Below are positions 48,254 through 60,129 of a stretch of 64,000 nucleotides of DNA, piece by piece. Position 1 is the first letter of the stretch, and each line of letters starts with the position of its first letter. Made by a program: the position numbers and the translations under genes. The notes under the pieces are model-generated. The model worked only from the letters and a program-made list of their open reading frames with translations. It made no database searches and was not told where the DNA came from. Source of the DNA: Cristatella mucedo (lineage: Eukaryota > Bryozoa > Phylactolaemata > Cristatellidae); assembly GCA_009760855.2 (NCBI GenBank), contig WPIO01000002.1:11694001-11758000 (forward strand). The letters run 5' to 3'.

Positions 48254-49726
48254 CTACTCGTCGTGGTAATCTGCCGGAGCCACGCGCAGCAGCAGCTGCA
48301 GAAACAGGGTCACCTTGTCGAGCACTCGCGGCCGCAGCTTGAAACGAACGAAGGGCAAGTACAGGCCGAGGCCGGACAGCACGAACAGGAACGCGTACAG
48401 GAAGGGCAACGACGGCTTGCTGACTATCGGCGCCACGGTGAGGTAGACGGAGGCGAGCAGCATGAACGCCGGCACGGCGAGCGGCACTCGGAACGGCCGC
48501 GGCAGCTCTCTCTCGCGCCAGCGCAGCACGATCAGCGACAGGAAGGACATGCCGTAGAATAGCCACGCGCAGAAGCTGAAGAAGTCGACCAGCTGGTCGA
48601 TGTCGGACGGTATCACCATGGCGGTGGCCACGACGCCGCGGAACAGCAGCGCGCCAGCGGGCGTCCTCTGCCGTCCGACGCCGATCATGGCCATCAGCTC
48701 GACCATGTGACCCTCGCGGGCGCTGACGAAGAGCACGCGGCCGGTGCCGTACGTCGTGCCGTGCGCCGAGCCGAACGTCGAGCAGGCGACCACCACCGAC
48801 ACGGCGACGCTCGCGGCGCCGCCGGCGAAGAGCCGGCGCGCCCAGTCGGCGGCGACGGCGTCGGAGAGCAGCAGCTCGTCCTTGCTCAGCACCGACAGGT
48901 AGGACACGTTGACCAGCAGGTAGACGACGGTGAGTATGGCGACGGACAGCACGATGCTCAGCGGCAGGTTGCGCCTGGGATTGCGCAGCTCCTCGGTGAC
49001 GTAGTTGAGGTTGTTCCAGCCCTCGAACGCCCACAGGCCACTGTAGAAGGCGTTGGCCACCTCGAGCGCGCCCTCCGACGTGCCGTCGAAGCCCGACGCG
49101 ATGCCGCCGCCGCCCGCGGCGAGCCGCCACAGTCCGCCGGCGACGATGGCGACGAGGGCGAGCAGCTTGACGGCGGTGAGCGCGACCGACAGCCGATGGG
49201 CGAGCGTCACCGACAGGACGTTGATGCCGACGATCGTCCAGACGGTGGCGACGGCGAGCAGCTTGAGCAGGGCGCCGGGCGGGCCGCAGGCGTCGACGAA
49301 CGGCTGCACGCTGTACTGCGCGAAGGCGAGGCAGAGCGTGGCGAGCGAGGCCGCGCCGAGGAACAGGCTCATCCAGGCCGACAGGAACGCCGGCGCGTCG
49401 CCGAGGCCGCGCTTGATGTACGCCCACTCGCCGCCCGACTTGAGCACGGACGAGCCGAGCTCGGCGTAGCACAGGCCGCCGAGCATGGACAGCGCGCCGC
49501 ACAGCACCCACACGACCAGGCTCATGCCCACCGAGCCGCTGTACAGCAGCACGCCCTTGGGCGAGATGAATATGCCCGAGCCGATCGACGTGCCGACGAT
49601 GAGCGACACGGCGCTCCACAGGCCGATGCTGCGCTCCATGCGAAACTCACTGCCGCCGCCGCCGCGTCGGCCGCTACCGCTACCGCCGTCGTCATCGCCG
49701 CTGCCGCCTGCGCGCAGCTCCGCCAT
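48254..49726 (-). CDS. SLC7A9: SLC7 light-chain amino acid transporter, b(0,+)AT-like, intronless
   Basis: A single 490-residue frame begins MAELRAGGSGDDD and ends RVAPADYHDE. It is an APC-superfamily exchanger of about 12 membrane segments. Visible family marks are GTSIGSGIFISPKGVL in TM1 (about 45-60), CYAELGSSVLKSGGEWAYI (about 86-104), AFEGWNNLNYVTEELRNP in TM6, and REGHM...TP...IPSDID...FSFCAWLFYG. Cys147 in ACGPP lies where light chains form the disulfide with the rBAT or 4F2hc heavy chain. TM6 and the C-terminal half resemble b(0,+)AT more than LAT or y+LAT, and the length matches (human SLC7A9 is 487). It would exchange cationic and neutral amino acids or cystine at the plasma membrane with a heavy chain that is not in this window. 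A second Met at residue 30 is an alternative start. There is no intron, and base composition is far more GC-rich than the flanks. An SLC7 sister class cannot be excluded. Confidence 0.9.
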   Translation of the reverse strand: MAELRAGGSGDDDGGSGSGRRGGGGSEFRMERSIGLWSAVSLIVGTSIGSGIFISPKGVLLYSGSVGMSLVVWVLCGALSMLGGLCYAELGSSVLKSGGEWAYIKRGLGDAPAFLSAWMSLFLGAASLATLCLAFAQYSVQPFVDACGPPGALLKLLAVATVWTIVGINVLSVTLAHRLSVALTAVKLLALVAIVAGGLWRLAAGGGGIASGFDGTSEGALEVANAFYSGLWAFEGWNNLNYVTEELRNPRRNLPLSIVLSVAILTVVYLLVNVSYLSVLSKDELLLSDAVAADWARRLFAGGAASVAVSVVVACSTFGSAHGTTYGTGRVLFVSAREGHMVELMAMIGVGRQRTPAGALLFRGVVATAMVIPSDIDQLVDFFSFCAWLFYGMSFLSLIVLRWRERELPRPFRVPLAVPAFMLLASVYLTVAPIVSKPSLPFLYAFLFVLSGLGLYLPFVRFKLRPRVLDKVTLFLQLLLRVAPADYHDE

Positions 49727-50420
49727 TGCGCTCGCGAGCCGCGAGCCGGCGGTAGCAGAGCCGCCGATCGCGCGCGGACGGACGACCGAAGGGCCGTCGG
49801 CAGCAGCTCGCCCTATCGGCAGCCCCCTACCCCCCCCCCACCCCGCTAGTCACGCTGTGGGCGGTGGCGGCTGATGGTGCGCGTCGGCTCAGGGTGCGGC
49901 GGAAGCCAGATGCGAGGGCGGATGAGGTCGAGGTCGAGGCCTCCTTTGGATACAGATGCCGCCTGCGCTGCAGACGTGTAAGTTAGTTACGGCCTTCGAC
50001 AGCTAGTCTTCTCGGGAGGCGGGTAGTGTGCTTCGCGGACGTGCGGCGCGACCGAGAATCGCCGCCGGACCGACCGAACGGGGCCGCGGCGGCGGCGGCG
50101 GCTACGGGCGCAGCTTCTTTCGCAGACGGCGCGACTTGCCGAAAGGACGCATCTGGCTGCAGCAGCTGCTGCTGTACACTTCCACACCGCAGCGTCCGTA
50201 TCTTACCGCTAGTGGAAACTCGCAGGCTCGGCTGCCATGCGCTGAGCTGCGTCGCGTTACGGCGTGCTTCTTATCGCCGAGCGGCGCCCAGTATCTTAAA
50301 ATCTCAGCGGCGCTCCAATGAGCTAGCGATAACGCAAAGCGCTGCAAGCGTACGGCGTAAGCTTGCCGAGTTCATAGAGCGCCGTTCTGCGCTCGAGGGT
50401 GGAGGTGCGCTGCTCAGATA
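49727..50420 (-). promoter_or_regulatory. GC- and CpG-rich region upstream of the SLC7 gene, likely promoter/5' UTR
   Basis: The stretch before the SLC7 start codon is dense in CG dinucleotides, with CCG/CGG runs and a C-run near 49831-49840, and then returns to AT-rich DNA by about 50.5 kb. No clear TATA box is visible. Open frames across it on both strands are composition artefacts. I read it as a CpG-island-type promoter and 5' leader; whether transcription also goes rightward is unknown. Confidence 0.4.
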
Positions 50421-50689
50421 GCGATTCCATGTAGCATGTATCCGTAGCTGTATCAAGGCCGAATGCCGCTAGGAATAGCAATACTGTTACAAAGCCGAGA
50501 GTGGGTGTCTTGCTCACGCGGTTGCTGCAGGTACGTAACTGATTAGCGTGTCTTTCTGGTTACGCTTGACATTAGTAATATTCCCATTCATTATTATGTT
50601 CACCCACTTAGCGGGATTAACGGTGCAGCTCAATAGAGGATTATTACGGTGCACGAATTTTTAAGACTTCGTGATCCACCACGAGCTAC

Positions 50690-50825
50690 CGACAAGTAGC
50701 TAATTCTGAAGTCCTGAAGTTTTGGGTTTGAGTCCTGACGTGGGCGATCCTTTAGTGACCCTTGCAGGCGGTGGCAGTTGCCGTCGCGGCTCTTCTGCCC
50801 GCTATATAAATGACGCTTTTAAATC
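50690..50825 (+). mobile_element. SINE-A upstream of the SLC7 gene
   Basis: B-box-like gtttgagtcctgacgtgggc, body ccttgcaggcggtggcagtt, gccgtcgcggctcttctgcc, tail cgctatataaatgacg. Confidence 0.65.
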
Positions 50826-51034
50826 GAGAAACCTTTTTTAATTCGACATTAATTTAAGGGCCATTTCTTCACATCCAAAAATGCAGAACTACAGTGAAAA
50901 CCGTGGAGATAGCTCTACTGTCCGATTTGTCACGTATGGACTCCACATTACATTTATTAGGAATAAGTTAATAAGAAAACAGTATGTAACTGAGGAAAAA
51001 AGAATAAGCTAAAATCTGTCATTTATTTATATAA

Positions 51035-51311
51035 AGTTTTTTTATTATTATTATTGTCACTGCCACTTTATTTAATTTCAACTTGGAAAAAAAATGGTGC
51101 CAAACGTTATCAGAAAGGCATGAATTCAGCTGATTGTGCCCATCAAATAACAAATACATTGTACCTGTTGCACATTGCTCGTGATCGATAGGAGACGTGA
51201 GCCTGTTCTGGCAACTGAATCTGGCAATAGCACATGCCAAAAACCTAGAACAAGATTTAGTTACCTTATTGTGCTCTACACATATCTTATTATTATTATT
51301 ATTATTATTAT
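51035..51311. repeat. Two short (ATT)n runs
   Basis: (TTA)n at 51041-51055 and 51287-51311; the second lies about 150 bp before a reverse LINE tail (51465). The 230 bp between them is unassigned. Confidence 0.7.
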
Positions 51312-51464
51312 CTATTTTAGCCTACAAGCTATATCCAGGCAAGGATTGCTGGTCTGTCATTCATATTAAAGAGTTTCGGATTGGTGCTATCGTCTGCAGC
51401 ACAAGACCTGCTGTGCCTTTGCACCGAGACAGATTATTTGATGATGTTGATGAAAATGATGATA

Positions 51465-51600
51465 ATAGTTATATCAGTAATATATTTTTATATCACCATC
51501 AGAGAACTTTATCTCTTTCTAGGGACTTTAGTATGCTGTATAGGAAGCGTGATCGTATGACTAGTGTTAACATGCAGAGTGTCAACGTGCATAACAATAT
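51465..51600 (-). mobile_element. Isolated LINE tail
   Basis: atatcaccatcagagaactt, tatctctttctagggacttt, followed by tatgactagtgttaacatgc; similar to 34.56-34.70 kb. Confidence 0.5.
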
Positions 51601-52569
51601 GGCTTGTGATAACATGCGCAGTGACTTGCTATAAGAGCCTTTCGGTGGTCACTGGTTACCACAGCCACTATCGTAACCGCCTTTTCTGCGAGGTGATCTG
51701 TACCGTCCCCTATCCCTTGTCAGTTATCAGGGCCTGTCGCCGGCGTCCGGTATTTAGCGACGTCTACGTGAATAGATGCGTACCGATATAGACCACCCCT
51801 ACCAATTCTAGAAACCCAGCTGCCAGTTTGCCATTGCTACTGCTAAGTCACTAGGTCGTTGGATGGGGTGCTATGCCTAGGCGGTGCTCGAAAATGCACC
51901 TTTCAAAATAGTGTTCACAAACTGCTTTGCGTTCAGATTAGCAGTTTGAAGGGTTTGGTTTACTTAGGCTTTAAAAGTCACCAAGCCGGATGCCGATTAA
52001 AGTGCATTAGGTGCTGCTGCATTATATGTCCCTGAAGACCCGAACAGACATACGGGTATGCGGGTCTCTGCAGGGCGGTTTTTCGGCCAAGAGGCGGACA
52101 ACTACCGGATGTTGTTTTCTGGGTGCGATGGCAACGAGGGGGTGTGTTCAGCAGCCAATCTGATCGGAGAGAGCGACGGGTTAACCCCAGCGTCATGCTA
52201 GCGAGGAATCGTCGTGGAAGCGAGGCGTCTGCTAAAGCCCTGGCCATTCAGTTTTCCTAGAAGCTTGCAACGCTTGCATCCCTTGAGGAAAACAGGAAGC
52301 AAAAGATAGAACTTTGAGCTGGCACGCACACAATATCGGGTAAGTAAACTGGGTTATCAGGTCTTATGTGAGATAATTTTGGTCCTTCGCCAGGATTTGA
52401 TTGGCCCCACGTTTCAGTTATACACGAAACTGATATCTCAGTCGGCGGGGATTCAGGGGAGGAAGGTCGTATTACTGCGGCTGAAAGTAGTATACCGTGC
52501 CTTCTAACTAGCTACCGTGCTTCCTGGTTTTTGCCATCCCGCCCTATTAAAACATATAAACATGTAATG

Positions 52570-52702
52570 CAGTTCTGGTTTGGCCCAGTAGTAAGGTGCT
52601 CTCCTTAAACGAGTTCGATCTTGGGCTTGAGCCCTGCCGCCCCGTACATGTAAAGCACATGGATAGAGATTCAGATCTCTTAGAGTTTATTATAAAAATG
52701 CA
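52570..52702 (+). mobile_element. SINE-B
   Basis: Head tttggcccagtagtaaggtg, gggcttgagccc, body catgtaaagcacatggat, tail agattcagatctcttagagt. Confidence 0.65.
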
Positions 52703-53465
52703 ATATTTTTATATATGGCTTGCTTTTGAACGGTGATTATGAGTATGGTATCAGTATTACGATAGTCGTTAACGAATGTCGTCCGAAGGATCTTGTGAGA
52801 GAGCATCTTGTAGTTTGAGTGTAGGCCGGCTCCTCTGATGAGCCTGTGATGTGGCATGGACACTGGCCGGTAACCGCTGGTGGCCAGATGGTGGATTCGC
52901 CATCAGGATCGGCCGCAGCACAGTTGTGGTCCTCGATTAATCATCGGGGTCAACGAGAGGAGTGGAGAAGGGGAGAGACTCTAGTGTGAGAAGGGGGCGA
53001 AGGCAGTCGTGCGTCTTGCTGCTCCGTGCCTTGTGCAATAAACCGTTGGCGTTGTTCTGGACAAGCATTCTGTATGCCGAACCACACATCTGTGAGTACA
53101 TCAGCCGATCTCTCACTGTTTGGGTCGAGGACCTGGAGTGCAGTACCTCTATGAGCCGATCCGCTCCCAAACTGCAGCACTGCATCAGCCAAACCGTTGG
53201 CGGTCTAACTTCTCATCAAGTGCCGATCCAAACGGTATCGCACATCGAGCTTAGCTCCGCTCCTGCCTATCTCCCATGGTTTGAGCTGGAAGGGTAATCG
53301 GGTGGTCCTGCTAGAGAACTGCTAGAGCCGGTTCAGTTGGGCGGTACTAGTTGCAAAACGGCCAGACTTTGGCGATCGTCTTGCGGCTAGACTCCCCCAG
53401 CCTGTCCATGACCAGTGGCTCAAGTTCACCTGAAGCGGAGCATCTGCATAGTAGAGGTTATATAA
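52703..53465. other. No gene recognised, GC slightly raised
   Basis: Open frames occur on both strands at 52.94-53.3 kb (minus strand includes DAVLQFGSGSAHRGTALQVL and ADVLTDVWFGIQNACPEQRQ). They look protein-like in composition but match no family I know. A gtgcaataaa at 53033 could be a poly(A) signal of an unknown element. Confidence 0.35.
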
Positions 53466-53622
53466 ATATAAATATATATAGATATAATTCATTTGTATAG
53501 CGCCCCAAGAGAGCTGTATCTCTATTCAGGCACTTCCCATATGCCTCAGGGCTCGAGCCCACGACCTCAGCTAGACCTTAGTCGAGGCGAGCACCTTAAC
53601 CGCTGGACCAACCCATGATTGT
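53466..53622 (-). mobile_element. SINE-B, complete, minus strand
   Basis: Tail tcatttgtatagcgccccaa, gagagctgtatctctattca, then catatgcctcagggctcgag, cccacgacctcagctagacc, head gcgagcaccttaaccgctgg. It is directly followed by the LINE at 53.69 kb, which starts with the same tail sequence. Confidence 0.75.
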
Positions 53623-53689
53623 AGAGCGGGTGCTAGTGTGGGAATAAGAAAAAGTGTGCACTAAAAGCATAGAACTGTTTGTAAGTTCA

Positions 53690-55960
53690 CTGTGCACGTA
53701 TAATTATAATACTAATACATTACATACTGCCCTATGAGAACGTGATCTATCTCCAGGCGCTTTCCTCCCTGTAGGCAAATCAATACCGAAGGGTTAGTTA
53801 CAACCACGGTATGAAGTTAACAAACGAAAACAATTCAAATCCTTTGCCCAGTGTGGTAAATATAACATGGCGGCACTCAAGGCCAGCGCTTAGCTAGATA
53901 GTTGCTTGTAACATGCACAAATCATGCACAGGTACGCACCCAAAGCACACAGTAGCAGAGCAGACAAGTTCACTTTTGGAAAAACCTGACCTGATCAGAT
54001 GCGTCTTTAGCTAGGACTTGTAAGATTCATAGTCGTAGCAGGCATCGACCATAGCCTGAAGTAAGTGACAGACTTGAGATGCATACCTGGAAGCTGGAGG
54101 CTTTCGCACCCAAAAATTTCTAAAATGATTTGACGGATTTCGAGATTGCCAGATGCTGAAGAGCGGATGGTGCGAGAACAAATTGGAGGAGGCAGGAGGT
54201 CTGACGGGTTTGCTGGTGCAAGAGAGTGAAGGGACCTAAGTGCCGGACTGATGGTTTTAAAATCAATTCAATTCGATGCTTGACAGGCAGCTAGTTAAGC
54301 TCAGGCAAAAGTGTTGTCGCATGGAAGCTATGCCGTTGAAGATCGGACCAGACGAGCGGCTTCGTTCTGCACCAGTTACAGACGATTAAGGGCACAGACA
54401 GGGAGCTTTTAACGTTAGAAAGACTAGAATAGCCTAGAAGCAATGTCGCAAACGCACGAACTAGTTTGGATTTAAAGTGTTATCTAAGCAGGTTCGTATT
54501 GCCGATGCTCCTTAGCCGAAATTCGCCCGACTTGATAGTAGATCAAATGTGCTCATGTAATGAAGAGTCGAGTGGGAACAGTATGCCTGAATTACGGGCC
54601 CACGTCAGTAGAGTAATGCTAGCTGAACCAATCTCGTTGGTTAGTTCTGCAAACTTTTGGGTAGCATTAGGTTTTCCAATAACAATTTGACGAGTCCTAT
54701 CGTTTCTAAGCTTCAATAATTTATTAGCCTTGCCAAATGAGAATGTCGTCAATGCAGGCAACGAGGAAATTGAGCTGGGTGAGCAGCAAGTGTTAGAAAG
54801 CTCGAAAGACAGTTAACGTTCGGTATCAAGATTGTGTCGGGTGATGACATTGGCCAGTGACCCCCCCCCCGAGATATCTCACACTTTAAGGGCCCTCTAG
54901 ATCGCCGCCGGCCGTTCGCATCAATACTCTGACATTTCTCGCTGAGGCAAGGCCTTACCTGTTTTAGTACTCCTGCACTGCTACCCAGGCGTGTAGAGGG
55001 GCGCCCCAGACGGATAGGTAGGTCACTCGTGTCAAATGCTTGAGATCGATCATCTGAGACTACCAGTAGAGATTTCAGTAGGTCTTTGTAAAATCGAAAC
55101 ACAGCAGTTACAGTGGAATGGTTAGCTGTAAAATCCGGTTGGAACTTTCGCAGCAAGATCTGATGAATCACTGTGTCCGTTTAGTTACTGGTCCAAGCCT
55201 TAATCACTTGTCTTGAATAGGAATTGCAGGAGGAAAACGGGACTAAATCTAATTGAATTACTGTGACAATGGATCAACTCCTTTACTAGTAGCCTGATAA
55301 TTGCCGTCTCTAGAAGGGGAAAGGGCTTCGCCGGTAGCCTTGGAAACATTACCTCAATATTTGTTCAAGTGGGTAGCTGTTAGTCTATGCGCCTCGGAAG
55401 GAGAACTGTTGGCACATGATTTGGAGGACTAACGCGGTCCGTCCATGGTTAATAGCGACAGGCATGGAGCAGATAAGAGAAGAAGTGTAGCGCCGTAATC
55501 CGTCTCAATCTCTCCTATCTTGTCAATGAAGAATTTGGAGAAACACTATGCCAAATCACCAAAGGGATCACTGGGCTTATGCTCATATGCTTGCTTGAAA
55601 GTGGTCAAGAAGGGAGAAAGTGGGCATAAGACATTTTTATCTTATTAATCTGGGCTTCTATTGCTGTCCCAAAAATTGGACTTGTTTTTAGCTAAATTGA
55701 ATTGATAATATCAGCCGTATGTCAGCCGCATGTCAGCCGTAATGTCAGCCGCAAACCAAAGGACGTCTGGACATAGATGTGCCTATCGTTATTTCAGAGT
55801 TGCAAACTCAAGGCCTTTAGCTAACGTCCAGTTGCAGCGGCATTGGATCAGGGACGTTAGGTTGCTGGAGGAGTCAAGTAAAAGAGCAGAGGATGGAAGG
55901 CTGCTTGGGAGAGCATAATTGTTGAAATAATTTAGGTTGCTCGACTAACGTGGAATTTTG
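53690..55960 (-). mobile_element. LINE copy, minus strand, with 3' UTR, degenerate
   Basis: The minus strand has LLRKFQPDFTANHSTVTAVF, RFYKDLLKSLLVVSDDRSQA and FDTSDLPIRL (RT fingers and motif A, about 55.0-55.15 kb), then QSIDANGRRRS. A long non-coding 3' part follows down to the shared tail at 53690-53765. The 54.2-54.7 kb part is similar to 0.7-1.2 kb, so both belong to one subfamily. The region 55.2-55.96 kb is very decayed. Confidence 0.7.
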
Positions 55961-57438
55961 GATGTCAAAGAGAGACGACTTTCAGGGATAATAAAATCCA
56001 CAAACGATCAAACGTGCCGAAAGGGCTGAGATTTGGGTTGAGAGGGTACTGTCAAAGAGATATTAGATCAAGGGTATGGCCTCCTCTATTTATGTTGGGG
56101 CTTAAGTTCAGCTTCGTGCACCTGCTTGTGATGAACGTTGCTTATCACGCTGCCTAAACTAGCTTTCAAGTTAACTCGGAAAGAGTATTTCGCACTGGAC
56201 CAGAGGATAATTAATTTAAACATAGTGCAAGATATGCACAAACATGCGATAATATTTGTAGCATATCTTAAGGTCACGTTGTAATGCCTTCAAATGCCTT
56301 CAAATTCCACCCACAGAAAAAAGCAACAGCCTAGCTGATAAGAAAATTTCGGAGACATGTAGTAACTTAAGTATGTGTTTATATTGAAATGCAACTCTTT
56401 CACATATCGCTCTGTGCTTCTACGCATATAAGATCTTGTTTTTTTTTAAATTGCCATTAATTCAATTTCCCGAATGAAGTAACGGAAAACAAACCATTTT
56501 CTACTGCTGAGTCAGTAGTAGCAAATGGTTTAATTTTCCGTATTCTGCAGGTTTTTTTGGATATCCCTGAAAATATTACTTGGAATGTCATTGATCCTAT
56601 AAACCCATTCTTTGCTGTCATTTTGCTTGTAAAGTCTTCAAACTCGTGAAAAGAGGCCGGATCATTTATAGCTTGGTCTTAAATATGGCCAATATCTAAG
56701 TAGCTCTACAGTTGTCCAAAGTTTAATTCACATCACGAATCTACATTGTAGCAGCATGGCTCTAGAAATCGCATTTATGTAGGGATTCTAGACATTTGAC
56801 CTTTATTAGAGGCTCATTGATTAAGTAAATAGTCAAAGAAAAAAGTTTAGTCATTGGTTGGTTTACTATCTATTATGTTTTAGCAAACACTGTGAACCCC
56901 CAGACTTGGAACAAGCATCCGAGGTAGCGGAGAGCGGATTTCGCCCCCCAGTGAAAAGATTTTTTAGAAATGATTGACGCCGATTTAGTAAATGACCAAA
57001 AGTGGTCAGCGGCACTACTATCTTGATCGAGTTGCACGTCTTAGCCGCAATGCGGTGACTTGTATTCCTCAGAATATGTTGCAGTGGATACAAGTGACGA
57101 GAGTTTGCTCATATTATTCAGAGAACAAGTTCATTATGTTTAAGAGGTAGGTCGGATCATTCATACATAGTAATAGACTTCGTAAAAAATCCATACTATT
57201 GCGTTCGTACAGATTTTTATCAGCCGTTTATGCTGCAATAATACAAGTTCGACTTTTAAGGGCTAATGCGGCTGAACGTACTGCAAAGTAGGTTGAAGCG
57301 TCTGGTTAAGCCAGCAGATATCATGTGCATGCTTCTAACCGTGATCGTTGACGACTCGAGGGGTGAAACTAAGTTGGTGTCTATAGGGGCAAGCACGTGT
57401 AGAAAACAAGGCACTACTTAACCCGTCAGCGAGAGATA

Positions 57439-57885
57439 ATGGAGAATAAACTGCTGCACCAGTTTCAGCCTCATCGCGCTATCAGGTTCTGTGTGGACAA
57501 TAAATTAGCCGTCCCACTCCTCCGCTTAAAGACCGTTGGCGACAGAAGCTTTAGCTCTGCAGGTCTTAGACTGTGGAACTCGCTTCCACAATCCTTACGA
57601 AACGACAACTATTCTCCTGCTGCCGACTACGGCTCATCCTTTTGAGCGGTCCTGAGCTACTACTTCCACGCTACTCACTATCTTAACTGCTCTCCTTAAT
57701 CTGCCTTGCTTCCCACTTTCTCTTTGCTACGTGAGACGAAGTCTGTTGGCTACCAAATGCGTCCCAAAAGCCGCTAGGCTGTGAGTGCGCCTTACACAAC
57801 TCTCCTGTGTAACATCCATATTGTCTTTATGACTTTGTGGAGTTACAGACGGAGATACATTACATTACATTACAAAGTACATGCG
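57439..57885 (+). mobile_element. 5'-truncated LINE, same subfamily as the 22-25 kb copy
   Basis: It starts within HQFQPHRAIRFCVDNKLAVP, continues LLRLKTVGDRSFSSAG and LRLWNSLPQSLRNDNYSPAA, and stops. A 3' UTR closely matching 24.85-25.09 kb ends gttacagacggagatacatt followed by acattacatt. The open C-terminal frame and close match suggest a fairly young insertion. Confidence 0.85.
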
Positions 57886-57899
57886 ACAGTGAGGAGCAT

Positions 57900-60129
57900 A
57901 TGCTCATTTAAATGGCTTTCAGCTGGCGCTGACTTTACTTAGGTTGCTTTCGACATTCTTTAGATGACCATGCTCTGATTGGCTGATTGGCGATTGGCCT
58001 AATTTCCGCTTTTGGCAGCTGGGTAATAGACCTACGCTAGATGTCTCGATTGCTTATATATAGGCGGGGAGATGGGGATGTGAAGCAGAAATTCCGAAAG
58101 AGTTTGTAGGTATAGGGTCAACACTTTGGAAAGCCGACGAATACGTTTTCTGCTATCTTGAAAGTGAAAATAATGAAGTTACTTCATGACTTGCACCAAG
58201 AGAAGATATACTAAGTGAGAATTCCAGAAGGACGAGTTTTTGCGGTAAATGATGAGCTCTGTCCAGTAGTGTAGGTAAGAGCAGCTAAACAAACAATCGA
58301 ATACTTCTTCCTTTTGCCACCTCGATGAATATTATTCTGTTAACAATTGTCACATTTTGGGCAAGAGAATCGGAGGCGGCTTCGAGGATCATTTAATAAA
58401 TGGAGACGCTGAATGAATTCAACGCTCGAAGTACAGTAATTCTTTTGATGATGCCACGTAGCTAGAAAGTTGTAAATACATTTATGAAATGTATTTTTGT
58501 CCCTTTGTCAGCTACACTAACTGTTTTTATTGCTAATTTCTATAAATGCATATCTAGCCTAGATTACCACGATTGTATTCCGCTTTTGATGAGTAAATAG
58601 GTAACCACTGAGAATGTAAAAGCAAAACTGGTCTGAAGCACTCGAACATTACGTGCTTTTATCCGTGTGCTTGTACTATCTTAATGGCTAGAGGTGGTAC
58701 TTGGTATTTGTGCAAATTAAATCCCAGAGTTTTCGCAAAACTCACGCTGTGAAATACCAGGAACCAAAATGTTTTCCAACATGATTGCAGGGCGACCTCT
58801 CTTTCAGCATTTTCAATCTTTATTGCAGAGTTTTACAATCTGACGTCTTGATTATTTAAGCAAATACAACGATCGAGTTTAGATTTTGAATACTTAGGTT
58901 CCGCAATAGAACCGTGCAATTTACTGGAAAACTTTAGCTTGAAATTTCAAGTTAGAGTCTCAGCCTTGAGTCTTTTCAAGGTTACTGAAAAAGCAGCCAA
59001 ACAACTTGCAGCTACAGCTTCACACAATTTTTCAATGAGAGAAAGTCATTGCAGCTAGGCCAACGACGGCACTCTTCCAACGGTTTGTCTTAACCCTTAA
59101 GTACTTCGATCCATTTATTTTCTTAGATTTGACCCAGACATTCCCAAAGCTGACAGAATACTGGGACATTCTGAAGCTCGTCTTGTCAGCGTAATTCGCA
59201 ATTTAAAATCCATATTTTTTTTAACAATATCCACCAACATACAGGCGAGATGGAAACTTGGTAATAGAGCCTTTTGCTAACTTAAAGAGCCTGTAAAATG
59301 GCAAAAGTCAGTTCGCTACCGTACGTGCCCCGAAAGCTGCTTAGGATTCGAGTAAGCTACAGATAACTCTCCAACGTGGTGACTTAGTCTATTTGGTTTT
59401 GTATAGCTATGGGATGAGTTGCATTGTAGTAAACAATACCTTGCATGTGCAGACTGATAATATTGATTAATGAGAGCATCGTGCACCAGATACTTGTAGC
59501 AAGTAAAGTGTTTTCCGGCTGTCACCGCTCCCACTGAAAGATCTCGAAGAATCTCGGGTGTTTTCAAACATTTATCCTTTAACAGACCAGGCCGTAGCTA
59601 AACGGGCATCGAACGCCGTCAAATGGCATGACCAAAGCGTGGACTATATTTATTGGCACATCTTAACAACTTTCAGTGGCAATCTATTTCAGCCGCACCG
59701 GGAGGTCACTCTTGCATGCTAACGAATTTCGAAAAGCAAGTCTTTAATCTAGTGTGCATACACCGGTCTAGTGTTGAATTCATGCACATAGTTTGAGATA
59801 GTTCACCAGCAGTTACAGTATTTCTCGGCCTCTCCAATATAAGCAATCGCACTGAGAATTTTACAGTTCTTTCTAGTGTGAAGCAAAGCTGCGTCACTAA
59901 GTAACTGAAATAGTGGATTGCTACGATATATTCTAATGCCAGTCTTTATAAATGCCACTGGCTCAAACTTTGAAAGCCAGGCTTTAAACAATTCGTAGCT
60001 AGATAAGCATTGTCAGCAGTTCCAGTAGCCACCGTTCGCGATCTCCTCAAAGCGCTGTCGTTAATCACTCTAATTCAATGATCAGCAGGACTGCTATAAA
60101 CCTGGAGGCCAACCTTAATACCTTTTCGG
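57900..60129. other. No gene recognised
   Basis: AT-rich sequence with short overlapping frames (59.3-60.0 kb on the minus strand) and no motif. I see no repeats from the families listed elsewhere. Confidence 0.5.

Larger units (their letters stand above)
50826..52569. other. No gene recognised apart from repeats
   Basis: Holds the ATT runs and the LINE tail listed separately. The plus-strand frame at 51.2-51.6 kb runs through that tail and is not a gene. Confidence 0.5.

Noticed and set aside
48180-49849. Long open frames antisense to, or in another frame of, the SLC7 gene (380 and 479 residues)
   Set aside because: Arg/Ala/Gly-rich products of a GC-rich strand where stop codons are rare; the b(0,+)AT frame explains the sequence.
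50323-50517. Minus-strand frame with a signal-peptide-like start (LGFVTVLLFLAAFGLD)
   Set aside because: It begins at GTG with no in-frame ATG, lies in the CpG-rich flank, and shows no domain or good splice sites.
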